Assembly (NCBI GenBank): GCA_964625615.1
Contig: CAZVDU010000032.1
Location: 1-30,245, forward strand
Source of the DNA: M269 sp964625615
GTDB taxonomy: Bacteria; Pseudomonadota; Gammaproteobacteria; Enterobacterales; Alteromonadaceae
DNA length: 30,245 nucleotides
Direction: 5' to 3'
Shown here in pieces: positions 1 to 7,449 of the stretch. The notes below the pieces were generated by a model that was given only the letters and a program-made list of their open reading frames with translations, was not told the DNA's origin and did no database searches. The position numbers and the translations under genes were made by a program. The number at the start of each line of letters is the position of its first letter. The first letter of the stretch is position 1.

Positions 1-1837
1 AGTTAGCTTTGGCTTATCGCTTTGTGCATTCACAGCAAATGCTGATGAAAGCACCCCCCTTGATGAAAACATCGAAAGAATAACCGTTGTTGCGAACCGT
101 GTAGCAACGCCTCTTGATCAGATTGCCGCTAGTGTCAGCATTTTGGACGAAGATGAAATTGATGCTTTAGGTTTTATCAGTCTAGCCGATGTGTTGCGCA
201 CACAGCCCGGTATCGGCGTGTCTAACTCTGGCGGAGCAGGTAAGAATACGACATTACGTATTCGGGGTGAAGAAGGCTTCAGAACACAATTATATATAGA
301 TGGCGTTGAGCTATCAGATCCAACAGCACCGCAAGTTACACCAATATTCGACGATATCCTTACCAGTCAGGTTAGCCGCGTTGAGATATTACGCGGAACA
401 CAAGGTCTGTCTTATGGTGCTGACGCCGGAGGTGTTATCAATGTCACAACAAACACAACTGACGACGCTTTCATTGCTGGCGCTAACGCCGAGTTTGGGC
501 GCTTTGATAGCCGACTATTCAGTGCTGATATCGGTGCGAGCAATGATCTTGGTAACATCTATATTGCTGTTAATGATTTTAGCACCAATGGCTTCAACTC
601 ATCCTCTAACGATGCTAGCGGTGAAGAAGATGGTTATGACAATACGACAATACATATTAAAGGTGGCCTTCGTATCAGCGCAAACTTAGACGCTCAACTC
701 GTCATTCGCGATGTCTCTGGAGATACCGAGTTTGATGCGTGCTTCGATAATGCGACCTTTGCGCCAACCGATGATTGTGCAAGCGACAATGAAAATACCA
801 CCACTCGTTTATCACTCAACTATGCCGCAGGTAGCTCTTCGCATAGCTTAGGTATTGCCAATACCGATGTCGAAAGGCAGTTTTTTAGTAATGGAGAAGC
901 TGGTTTTGCGGCCGAGGGCAGTGTACAAAGACTCGATTACGTAGGAACAACTCAACTGAAACAACACCAACTGATTTACGGTGTTGATATTGAAAATGAA
1001 GAGAATGACGTCGACGGCATACAACGATTCCAACGAGGAGCATTTTTCGACTATCAAGTTCAAGCGACTAACGAACTTAGCTTAACGGCGGGCCTTCGTT
1101 ACGACGACAACGAAACGTTCGGATCATTCACTAGTGTACGTTTAGGTGGCGTATATTTATATCAATTATCCAGTTCTCAACAATTAAAGTACAAAGCAAC
1201 TTACGGAACGGGTTTTAGAGCACCTAGTTTATTCGAGCAAGCGTTTAATGATGGCCCGTTTGCCTTTGGTGAAGCTGCTGGTCTAGCGCTTAACGAAGAG
1301 CAAAGCGAAGGCTTTGATATAGGTGTTGAGTACTCAGATGATTCCGGCTTAAGTGCAGGCATCGTTTATTTTGATCAAAATATCGAAGATGAGATTCTTT
1401 TTGATGGTGCTCAGTTCCAAGGCTTTTTGCAAGCACCTGGCGAGACAGAATCTAACGGTTTCGAATTAGATGTAGAACAGCGCTTTAAGAACGGCTTGCG
1501 TTTAAGGGCAAACTATACCTATAACGATACTGAAACCAGTGATGGTCAAGATCGCATAAGACGACCAAAACACATCGCCAATGCAGTCGCCATTTACCCA
1601 ATAACAAATAAACTACAAATCAGCGGCAATGCACGGTTGTCTAAAGATGCCGTAGATATTGGTAATGTGGCGTTGAGTAACTACGTTATATTCGGATTAA
1701 ATGCGTCATATCAGGTAACGGATAACTTCTCGTTTCGATTGCGTGCTGAGAACCTGTTTGACCGAGAATATACAGAAGTTATTGGTTTTAATACCAGCGG
1801 CAGCGCATTCTATCTAGGTATTAGTGCTAGGCTATAG
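1..1837 (+). CDS. TonB-dependent outer-membrane receptor, BtuB-like (5' partial)
   Basis: Outer-membrane beta-barrel transporter that would take up a scarce ligand using TonB energy. The frame is open from base 2, so the true start lies upstream. The first visible residues are the end of a signal peptide (…CAFTANA), followed by a TonB box ITVVANR at bases 80-100. The plug domain follows, with LADVLRTQPGI, LRIRGEEG, LYIDGVEL and VEILRGTQGLSYGADAGGVI. The barrel ends in a typical C-terminal strand (SAFYLGISARL), although the last residue is Leu rather than the usual Phe. The visible length of about 611 residues is close to BtuB (family knowledge), and the plug also resembles BtuB. The ligand cannot be read from sequence; cobalamin is only one possibility, and any riboswitch would lie upstream of the window. 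The next gene, dsbA-like, is 194 bases away behind terminator-like hairpins, so it is probably a separate transcription unit. Confidence 0.88.
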   Translation, partial: VSFGLSLCAFTANADESTPLDENIERITVVANRVATPLDQIAASVSILDEDEIDALGFISLADVLRTQPGIGVSNSGGAGKNTTLRIRGEEGFRTQLYIDGVELSDPTAPQVTPIFDDILTSQVSRVEILRGTQGLSYGADAGGVINVTTNTTDDAFIAGANAEFGRFDSRLFSADIGASNDLGNIYIAVNDFSTNGFNSSSNDASGEEDGYDNTTIHIKGGLRISANLDAQLVIRDVSGDTEFDACFDNATFAPTDDCASDNENTTTRLSLNYAAGSSSHSLGIANTDVERQFFSNGEAGFAAEGSVQRLDYVGTTQLKQHQLIYGVDIENEENDVDGIQRFQRGAFFDYQVQATNELSLTAGLRYDDNETFGSFTSVRLGGVYLYQLSSSQQLKYKATYGTGFRAPSLFEQAFNDGPFAFGEAAGLALNEEQSEGFDIGVEYSDDSGLSAGIVYFDQNIEDEILFDGAQFQGFLQAPGETESNGFELDVEQRFKNGLRLRANYTYNDTETSDGQDRIRRPKHIANAVAIYPITNKLQISGNARLSKDAVDIGNVALSNYVIFGLNASYQVTDNFSFRLRAENLFDREYTEVIGFNTSGSAFYLGISARL

Positions 1838-1851
1838 ATACCAGAAGATTC

Positions 1852-1873
1852 AGGTCAGATTCACTTCTGACCT
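1852..1873. repeat. Perfect 8-bp inverted repeat just after the receptor gene
   Basis: AGGTCAGA (1852-1859) and TCTGACCT (1866-1873) flank a 6-base loop, 14 bases after the receptor stop codon. No T-run follows, so this is not a classical intrinsic terminator. The same octamer AGGTCAGA occurs a third time at 1907-1914. It may be a transcript-end hairpin or an operator. Confidence 0.5.
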
Positions 1874-1928
1874 ATAATACTATCAGATGTAAACAATAGT
1901 TCAGTGAGGTCAGAATACGATGTTCCAT

Positions 1929-1959
1929 GTAAAACAGCAGAATTTTAGTGCTGTTTTAC
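1929..1959. terminator. Likely bidirectional terminator between receptor gene and dsbA-like gene
   Basis: Perfect 11-bp stem: GTAAAACAGCA (1929-1939) pairs with TGCTGTTTTAC (1949-1959) around a 9-base loop. The A-run on the left arm and T-run on the right arm are part of the stem, as in compact bidirectional terminators. It lies about 90 bases after the receptor stop and 72 before the dsbA-like start. Confidence 0.6.
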
Positions 1960-2031
1960 CTAGGTATATCGGATTTTTCAATGAGCTATGATAGTCTTCA
2001 ACCCATTATATTTTTAACGACTTAAAGTGAT

Positions 2032-2655
2032 ATGAAAAAAATTATTGGTCTTGTTTTTATTTCCCTCATCTTATCGTTCAATACGATGGCTCAAGAACTT
2101 TGGAAAGAAGGTGTTCATTATAATATCGTTTCTAAAGAAGCGACGGAGAAAAAAGAAGTTATTGAGTTTTTCTCGTTCTGGTGTCCACATTGCTATAACT
2201 TCGAGCCAATCGTTGATCAATTAAAGAAAGATCTTCCAAGTGACGTTGAATTTAAAAAGGTCCACGTTAATTTTATGCGCTCGGCTAGCAGAGACACCCA
2301 AGATGATGCAACACGCGCTCTATTAGTCGGCCGCCTACTAAAGAAAGAAGCTGAAATTGTTAGCGCAATCTTCAATTATTATCATGTCCAACGTAATCCA
2401 ATTACCGGCCTTGAAGATCTAAAAAGTATGCTCGTCACCAGTGGTGTTAGTGTAGAAGAATTCGAAAAGCAAGCTCAAGGCTTTAGCATTAACAGCTTAC
2501 TTAACCGTAACAATGGTTTAATTACCAAGTACCAACGTCACCTGACTGGTGTACCTAACTTTATTGTCAATGGTAAATATCAGGCTATATTTACAAGAGA
2601 TATGAAGCCAGATGATATGATCGCATTGCTTGTTTGGCTATCAGAACAAAAATAA
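2032..2655 (+). CDS. dsbA: Thiol:disulfide interchange protein DsbA
   Basis: Periplasmic thioredoxin-fold oxidase that introduces disulfide bonds into exported proteins and is re-oxidised by DsbB (family knowledge). The 207-residue product begins with a Sec signal peptide (MKKIIGLVFISLILSF…TMA, cleavage near residue 20). The active-site CPHC is at residues 51-54 in the context FFSFWCPHCYNFEP. The cis-proline loop TGVPNFIVNGKY follows, with Pro175. The length matches E. coli DsbA. The ATG at 2032 is the only start consistent with the signal peptide; its ribosome-binding site is weak (AAAGTGAT). The gene appears monocistronic, with hairpins before it and a T-tailed terminator after it. Although dsbA belongs to the Cpx regulon in E. 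coli, I see no tandem GTAAA box in its upstream region. Confidence 0.93.
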   Translation: MKKIIGLVFISLILSFNTMAQELWKEGVHYNIVSKEATEKKEVIEFFSFWCPHCYNFEPIVDQLKKDLPSDVEFKKVHVNFMRSASRDTQDDATRALLVGRLLKKEAEIVSAIFNYYHVQRNPITGLEDLKSMLVTSGVSVEEFEKQAQGFSINSLLNRNNGLITKYQRHLTGVPNFIVNGKYQAIFTRDMKPDDMIALLVWLSEQK

Positions 2656-2702
2656 GTGAAGCAAAATTTATCTTAAGAGGTCAAAATACTTCTTCATCAA
2701 CT

Positions 2703-2725
2703 AGGCTGCTTTTGCGGCCTTTTTT
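2703..2725 (+). terminator. Rho-independent terminator of dsbA
   Basis: Stem AGGCTGC (2703-2709) with GCGGCCT (2714-2720), including one G-U pair, around a TTTT loop. A run of six T ends at 2725. It lies 47 bases after the dsbA stop. Confidence 0.85.
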
Positions 2726-2838
2726 GTTTAATACCCAACAATCTTATTGTTTAATCAACAAATGGTGGTAACATTATCTACCAAGCTTATTTGATCACTT
2801 TCTTGAAATTAGGTGCAGTGATGAAGGAAGTTTGCCAC

Positions 2839-2882
2839 TAACTTACAATTATATTTTACTTTTTTATGTAAATTGTAAGTTA
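2839..2882. repeat. 12-bp AT-rich inverted repeat with 20-base spacer
   Basis: TAACTTACAATT (2839-2850) is perfectly complementary to AATTGTAAGTTA (2871-2882). The spacer is T-rich. With the inner TTTAC/GTAAA pairing the hairpin could be longer but bulged. It sits in the dsbA-csp intergenic region, and its role is unknown. Confidence 0.6.
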
Positions 2883-3031
2883 AGAATGTCATCTAGTGGA
2901 TAAAGCTGTTAGCATGCAGACTGTGTGAATCTTGTCGATGATTTGTAATAGTTTACGAAATCTGCATACTTACTCCGTGAGAACGCTATATTTCTTCTTG
3001 ATAATGAGACATTATAGGCACATTGAAAATT

Positions 3032-3060
3032 CTACGTCGAAGTGGTGAGTTCGACAGTAG
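3032..3060 (+). promoter_or_regulatory. Stem-loop in the cold-shock gene 5' leader
   Basis: CTAC-GTCGAA (3032-3041) pairs with TTCGAC-A-GTAG (3050-3060) around the loop GTGGTGAG, with one bulged A at 3056. It ends 42 bases before the start codon, so it would be in the leader mRNA of the cold-shock gene. Confidence 0.45.
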
Positions 3061-3102
3061 AGGTTTATTTAAGTTCACCGAAAAATCTATAAAGAAGGTC
3101 AT

Positions 3103-3309
3103 ATGAACAAAGGTACGGTTAAGTGGTTTAACGCAGACAAAGGTTTCGGATTTATTACACCAGAAGACGGTGGTAAAGATCTGTTTGTTCACCACTCTGA
3201 AATCAAAAATGGTGGCGGCTACGCAACCTTAAACGACGGTCAAGCGGTAGAGTTTGAAGTTGGTCAAGGCCAAAAAGGTCCTTGCGCTAACAACGTTATC
3301 CCTCAGTAA
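3103..3309 (+). CDS. Cold-shock protein, CspA family
   Basis: Small single-domain RNA/ssDNA-binding protein acting as an RNA chaperone in the cytoplasm (family knowledge). At 68 residues it is a standard five-stranded cold-shock domain. RNP1 is KGFGFI (residues 13-18) and RNP2 is LFVHH (27-31), with the aromatic KWFN at 7-10. The start is well supported by AAGAAGG four bases before the ATG. It is monocistronic, with a long structured leader and a strong terminator immediately after. The exact paralogue (CspA, CspC, CspE or CspG) cannot be decided from one sequence. Several family members are not cold-induced, so the long leader hints at cold induction but does not prove it. Confidence 0.95.
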   Translation: MNKGTVKWFNADKGFGFITPEDGGKDLFVHHSEIKNGGGYATLNDGQAVEFEVGQGQKGPCANNVIPQ

Positions 3310-3331
3310 TAATTACTGAAAAGATTTCTCG

Positions 3332-3367
3332 AATGGGGCATGTTATCTAATAACATGCCCCATTTTT
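3332..3367 (+). terminator. Strong terminator of the cold-shock gene
   Basis: Perfect 15-bp stem AATGGGGCATGTTAT (3332-3346) with ATAACATGCCCCATT (3350-3364), loop CTA, followed by T residues to 3367. It starts 22 bases after the stop codon. This is the clearest intrinsic terminator in the window. Confidence 0.93.
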
Positions 3368-3525
3368 CGTTTTAGCAACCCTATACTCAATTCTTAAATC
3401 TTTCCAAACGCCTTCGACACAAAAAGAAACTCTGCGATATTGTTTCTAGCTATGTCTATAGCTTGCCGCTTCTAAACCAAGTGTTTATAGTCACATTCGG
3501 ATAAGCTGACATTTAGGAAAAAATC

Positions 3526-4977
3526 ATGCACCTCAAGATTGCTGCATTATGTCTCAGCGGTTTTGTTTTAGGCTGTACGCCTCAAAAGCAAGAACCGGCC
3601 AGCGAGACAAGTGCCTTAGCCGACAAGCTCGCTGATCAGTCGAGTACTGTTGAGAGCCCAGTTAACTTTAACGTACCAGTCCACTACAGTACTTTAGACA
3701 ATGGCCTAAAAGTAGTGATTTCACCTGACGACACGTCCCCAATTGCAGCGGTCGGTGTCTACTACAATATCGGTTTCCGTATAGAACCAAGAGATCGCAC
3801 TGGTTTTGCCCATCTCTTTGAACACATGATGTTTCAAGGTTCTGAAAACTTGGGTAAAGGAGAGTTCATTAGTCTCATTCAGAATAATGGCGGTGTTTTA
3901 AACGGCTCTACACGCTTTGACTACACCAATTACTTCGAGATCGTACCTGCACACAAAGTTGAAACCATGCTTTGGGCAGAAGCTGATCGCATGAAAGGGT
4001 TAGCTATCACACAAGAAAACCTGACTAATCAGCAAGGTGTTGTTAAAAACGAAGTTAAGGTCAACGTACTCAACCAACCCTATGGCGGATTTCCTTGGTT
4101 AGATATGCCGCAATATGCATTCGATAATTGGTATAACGCACATAACTTTTATGGTGATTTAGAAGATTTAGATGCGGCAACCTTAGAAGATGTTCAGTCG
4201 TTCTTTACTCAATATTACTCACCAAACAATGCGGTACTTGTGGTCGTTGGCGATATTGACGTTGCCGAAACACAAGCACAGGTAGAGAAATACTTCGCCA
4301 AATTACCAGCAGCTGAAACCAAACCAATTCCTGATTTGACTGAGCTCAGACAAGAGAAAGAAAGGCGTTTCAACAAATACGATAAGTTAGCACCTAAGCC
4401 AGCAATGGCATTTGCTTATAAAATGCCTCCTAAAAATACACCCGAATACTATGCCATGGGCATTATTGATCAGCTACTCGTGCAAGGCTCCGACAGCTTA
4501 CTGCATCAAGAGATGGTCAAGAACAAGCAGATAACGGGTAGTATCGGTGGAGGGATCAACTACCTCTTAGGTAATATGTTTAATTACAATGGACCCATGC
4601 TTTGGATGAGTTCATTCACTCACGATGGTGACAAAAGCGACCAGGAAATTATATCTGCGTTGGATGGTGTCATTTCTCAACTAACCGAAATACCAATACC
4701 ACAGGAATCTATTGATCGTGCTGTTGTAAAATTACGCTCATCGCTATTTGATGTTGTCGATAACTTTTATGGTGTCGGTAAAGTTGATTTATTGGCAAGT
4801 TTTGCACTGTTTGACAACGCTCCTGAACGGATTAATGACTTGGAAACACAATTTAAACAAGTCACACCAGAGTTAATCAAAGCAACTGTCCAAGAGTATT
4901 TGCGTCCAACTAACCGCACAATACTCACATTGACACCGGGTGAAGACCCTAACTCAGATAGCGAGCAAGGAGAATAG
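3526..4977 (+). CDS. M16 zinc peptidase, catalytic subunit (lipoprotein)
   Basis: Insulinase/pitrilysin-family metallopeptidase of the heterodimeric periplasmic type. The N-terminus MHLKIAALCLSGFVLGC is a lipoprotein signal with Cys17 as the lipidation site, so the enzyme should be membrane-anchored. The inverted zinc motif HLFEH occupies residues 96-100, and the third ligand Glu176 lies in VVKNEVKVN, the classical HxxEH-x(about 75)-E spacing. The 483 residues carry an N-terminal M16 domain and a C-terminal M16_C domain, as in one half of a full-size M16 enzyme. The ribosome-binding site AGGA lies 8 bases before the ATG. The next gene follows after 2 bases and encodes the non-catalytic half, so the two are surely co-transcribed. 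The substrate is unknown; bacterial pairs are thought to degrade peptides in the envelope. Confidence 0.93.
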   Translation: MHLKIAALCLSGFVLGCTPQKQEPASETSALADKLADQSSTVESPVNFNVPVHYSTLDNGLKVVISPDDTSPIAAVGVYYNIGFRIEPRDRTGFAHLFEHMMFQGSENLGKGEFISLIQNNGGVLNGSTRFDYTNYFEIVPAHKVETMLWAEADRMKGLAITQENLTNQQGVVKNEVKVNVLNQPYGGFPWLDMPQYAFDNWYNAHNFYGDLEDLDAATLEDVQSFFTQYYSPNNAVLVVVGDIDVAETQAQVEKYFAKLPAAETKPIPDLTELRQEKERRFNKYDKLAPKPAMAFAYKMPPKNTPEYYAMGIIDQLLVQGSDSLLHQEMVKNKQITGSIGGGINYLLGNMFNYNGPMLWMSSFTHDGDKSDQEIISALDGVISQLTEIPIPQESIDRAVVKLRSSLFDVVDNFYGVGKVDLLASFALFDNAPERINDLETQFKQVTPELIKATVQEYLRPTNRTILTLTPGEDPNSDSEQGE

Positions 4978-4979
4978 CC

Positions 4980-6365
4980 ATGAAAAAGTGGATAATAATA
5001 TTAGTCACCGGTTTATCTCTTAGCTTGGGAATCGCAGCGAAAGAAACACCGCCAACAGGCGCTACACCGAAAGATTTTAAACTTACGCAAACCGACAGCG
5101 TTATCTTAGATAACGGACTTAAAATTACCTTTGTTCCTTATGGAAAAACACCTAAAGTGACTCTGCGCCTTATCACCAAGACGGGTAGTTATGACGATAA
5201 TGGTAAAGATGGTATTGCAGACGTTTCGTACGAATTACTGACAGAGGGTACAGCAAACCGCACAGCGCTAGAGATAGCACAACAAGCAGCAGATATGGGT
5301 GGTGAAGTCACGACCTTATCTGGTTCAAATACAAGTTATATTCAGATGGATGTATTAAGTGAGTTTGTTGTTGATGCTGCTGAGCTGATGGCCGATATTG
5401 CCATTAATACCAAACTCAATCAGGACGACTTGGATCGGGTAAAAACAAATATGGCGCGTACCCTCCAGGTTCAAAAGTCACAAGCACAAGGAATCGCTAC
5501 TGAAGCTTTATTTCAGACAATTTACGATGGACATCCTTATGCATCGGTCTTTGCTGATGAAGAAACGTTAGCAACAATTACTGTTGAAGACGTAAAGAAT
5601 CACTTAACGACAAACTTAGTTGCCAAACGCAGTGAGTTGTTTATATCGGGTAAGTTTGACATAGATAATGCCAAAGCTATGGTCGGTAAAGCTTTCTCAA
5701 GTATGGCTCAAGGCGCTCCTAGAGATGTTTTAGCGCCGGATCATAAAGGCAAAGGAAGTTTTGTTTTCATCCCGAGAGAAAATGCTCCTCAGTCAACAAT
5801 ACGTTTAGGCTTACCTATTGTTGGCCCTGATCACAAAGATTATATTGGCCTCCAGTTAATGAATAACTTATTAGGAGGCTCATTTTCAAGCCGTATTACA
5901 GCCAATATCCGCGAAGACAAAGGTTATACCTATAGCCCGAATAGCGCAGTTAGCACTCGTGTAAATTCTTCCCTTTGGTTTCAAAGTGCAGATGTTACAG
6001 CTGAGTCCACAGCGGCTTCTTTTGTCGAGATTATTAAAGAAATCAAGCGACTTCAAGCAGAGCCACCAACTGCTGAAGAACTTGAAGGGTTCAAAAATTA
6101 CGTAGCTGGTATCTACGTTCTGCAAAACTCTTCAAGAACAGCAATTATCAACCAACTATGGTTTCTTGAGAGTCATGGACTCCCTCTATCAAGGCTTGAG
6201 ACTTATGTTCAAAAAGTTAACGCTATTACACCTGCCGAAATATCTCGACTAACCAAGGAATATCTCAACGTAGAGAGTATGACAATGGTCGTGGTTGGTG
6301 ATGAGGCCTCAGTCATGCCACAACTTAACGGCGAAGCCATGTTAGAAAGCTGGTTAAAACAATAA
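4980..6365 (+). CDS. M16 peptidase-like protein, inactive partner subunit
   Basis: Partner of the preceding zinc peptidase. It has a signal peptide (MKKWIIILVTGLSLSLGIAA) and two M16 domains in 461 residues. At the position of HxxEH it reads DVSYE (residues 81-85), so all three catalytic residues are lost. The C-terminal half keeps the R/Y element found in such subunits (NIREDKGYTYSP, with Arg311 and Tyr318), which contacts substrate in related heterodimers (family knowledge). Its ribosome-binding site AAGGAG lies inside the last codons of the upstream gene, a sign of translational coupling. Together the two subunits should form one closed-chamber protease. A stable 9-bp hairpin follows 17 bases after the stop. 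Confidence 0.92.
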   Translation: MKKWIIILVTGLSLSLGIAAKETPPTGATPKDFKLTQTDSVILDNGLKITFVPYGKTPKVTLRLITKTGSYDDNGKDGIADVSYELLTEGTANRTALEIAQQAADMGGEVTTLSGSNTSYIQMDVLSEFVVDAAELMADIAINTKLNQDDLDRVKTNMARTLQVQKSQAQGIATEALFQTIYDGHPYASVFADEETLATITVEDVKNHLTTNLVAKRSELFISGKFDIDNAKAMVGKAFSSMAQGAPRDVLAPDHKGKGSFVFIPRENAPQSTIRLGLPIVGPDHKDYIGLQLMNNLLGGSFSSRITANIREDKGYTYSPNSAVSTRVNSSLWFQSADVTAESTAASFVEIIKEIKRLQAEPPTAEELEGFKNYVAGIYVLQNSSRTAIINQLWFLESHGLPLSRLETYVQKVNAITPAEISRLTKEYLNVESMTMVVVGDEASVMPQLNGEAMLESWLKQ

Positions 6366-6381
6366 AAGCGTTTGGATTAGG

Positions 6382-6403
6382 AAGCGGGCTTCTTAGCCCG
6401 CTT
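6382..6403 (+). terminator. GC-rich hairpin after the M16 pair
   Basis: AAGCGGGCT (6382-6390) pairs perfectly with AGCCCGCTT (6395-6403) around the loop TCTT. No T-run follows, so termination would be imperfect. It may instead stabilise the 3' end of the message. Confidence 0.6.
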
Positions 6404-6491
6404 ATGAATTCAATCCTATATATTGAACTCATTTATGGCAGCCCAACTTGTCATACCACTGCTTCGCAATGAAATAAATACTTTAACGGTC

Positions 6492-6510
6492 TAGTGTGAT
6501 TCTTACACTA
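6492..6510. promoter_or_regulatory. Short dyad just upstream of the VOC gene
   Basis: TAGTGTGA (6492-6499) and TTACACTA (6503-6510) pair except for one G-T, with loop TTC. It ends 15 bases before the ATG of the VOC gene. It could be an operator or a leader hairpin; nothing in the sequence decides between them. Confidence 0.3.
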
Positions 6511-6525
6511 TAGCGGAACGTCAAT

Positions 6526-7002
6526 ATGCGCCCCATTTTTATTACTTTAATACTTCTTTTGGGGAGCTTTACATTCTCCACATCAGCTCAAGAGGAATCA
6601 TTAACCACAGGCTTCAACCATATTGGCCTAACGGTGAATAAGCTTGATCTCTCAACTCGCTTTTTCGTCGAAGCGCTAGGGTGGAAACAAGTTGGCGGCG
6701 ACCCCAACTACCCAGCTAAGTTTGTCAGCGATGGCAATATGTTCGTTACACTGTGGCAAGCAACAGATCCCAAAACGGCCGTCAAATTTAGCCGTAAGAA
6801 CAATGTAGGCTTACATCACTTAGCCATTACAGTTGCAAATTTCGAGGCATTGGACACTCTCTATGAACGTGCTAAAGCATTCGAAGGCGTCGAGATCGAA
6901 TTTTCACCAGAGCTTGCCTATGGTGGTCCAGGTAAACACATGATGATTAGAGAACCTAGTGGTAATAGATTAGAGTTTACTTATCGTCCACCCAGAAAGT
7001 AG
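6526..7002 (+). CDS. Secreted VOC-fold (glyoxalase/dioxygenase-like) protein
   Basis: Vicinal-oxygen-chelate superfamily protein of 158 residues, with a signal peptide (MRPIFITLILLLGSFTFSTSAQ) that sends it to the periplasm, unlike cytosolic glyoxalase I. Two beta-alpha-beta-beta-beta modules are visible: FNHIGLTVNKLDLSTRFFVEALGW, and VGLHHLAITVANFEALDTLYERA followed by IREPSGNRLEFTYRP. Candidate metal ligands are His32, His98 and Glu150. The PSGNRLEF ending is common in dioxygenase-like VOC proteins. The reaction cannot be named. It stands alone, 160 bases after the M16 pair. The start is supported by the signal peptide and by a GGAA-type ribosome-binding site. Confidence 0.85.
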   Translation: MRPIFITLILLLGSFTFSTSAQEESLTTGFNHIGLTVNKLDLSTRFFVEALGWKQVGGDPNYPAKFVSDGNMFVTLWQATDPKTAVKFSRKNNVGLHHLAITVANFEALDTLYERAKAFEGVEIEFSPELAYGGPGKHMMIREPSGNRLEFTYRPPRK

Positions 7003-7016
7003 TCAGGAATATTATT

Positions 7017-7045
7017 GATCCGAGTTATCTATAAACACTCGGGTC
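7017..7045 (+). terminator. Hairpin after the VOC gene
   Basis: GATCCGAGT (7017-7025) pairs with ACTCGGGTC (7037-7045), with one G-U pair, around an 11-base loop, 14 bases after the VOC stop. There is no T-run. It is probably an mRNA 3' end or a weak terminator. Confidence 0.4.
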
Positions 7046-7263
7046 AGCTGCAAACGTCTTGCTTTTTAAGATGTCTGTTATACGGCACAGATCTTAAAAA
7101 AATGGGTATAACTTTTCATGACATATGCTTCAATTCCATACGTTAATTGATTGACAAATATTCATATTAGAGGATATTTGTTTGGAGCTTATTAAACTTT
7201 AGTCTATAGAAATTGTTCATTTTACGCTCAATTCGTTATCGAGATTGTTTATCTGTAATGTTG

Positions 7264-7363
7264 NNNNNNNNNNNNNNNNNNNNNNNNNNNNNNNNNNNNN
7301 NNNNNNNNNNNNNNNNNNNNNNNNNNNNNNNNNNNNNNNNNNNNNNNNNNNNNNNNNNNNNNN
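7264..7363. other. Assembly gap (100 N)
   Basis: Exactly 100 N, the conventional size for a scaffold gap of unknown length, so the true distance between the flanks is unknown. Confidence 0.97.
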
Positions 7364-7449
7364 AGTTCGTATACAAGATATCAATAACGCATTGAAATAG
7401 TTTTTTCAATTTTCAGTTATTTTTAATGAATGGATGGAACCTCATTCAC

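Larger units (their letters stand above)
2726..3102 (+). promoter_or_regulatory. Gene-free leader region upstream of the cold-shock gene
   Basis: No convincing ORF lies between the dsbA terminator and the cold-shock gene. The stretch holds a 12-bp AT-rich inverted repeat (2839-2882), a weaker pair ATGCAGA (2914-2920)/TCTGCAT (2961-2967), and a stem directly upstream of the start codon (3032-3060). Cold-shock genes of the CspA type are known for long structured 5' leaders. A transcript starting somewhere in 2900-3000 would fit that pattern, but I cannot fix the promoter. Confidence 0.45.
7003..7425. other. Intergenic stretch with hairpins and an assembly gap
   Basis: No gene is supported here. 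The stretch holds a 9-bp hairpin (7017-7045), a second hairpin flanked by T and A runs (7063-7100), the N gap, and a small AT-rich hairpin ATTGAAA (7391-7397)/TTTCAAT (7404-7410) ahead of the diguanylate cyclase gene. A gene could be hidden in the gap. Confidence 0.6.

Noticed and set aside
1889..1933. Two GTAAA motifs upstream of dsbA as a CpxR box
   Set aside because: They are 40 bases apart, not 4-8, and one is part of the terminator hairpin.
3447..3462. AGCTAT/ATAGCT small dyad upstream of the M16 gene
   Set aside because: Only 6 bp and not placed at a recognisable promoter.
7213..7395. 60-codon open frame spanning the first N gap
   Set aside because: Most of its codons are N; the frame is an artefact of gap length.
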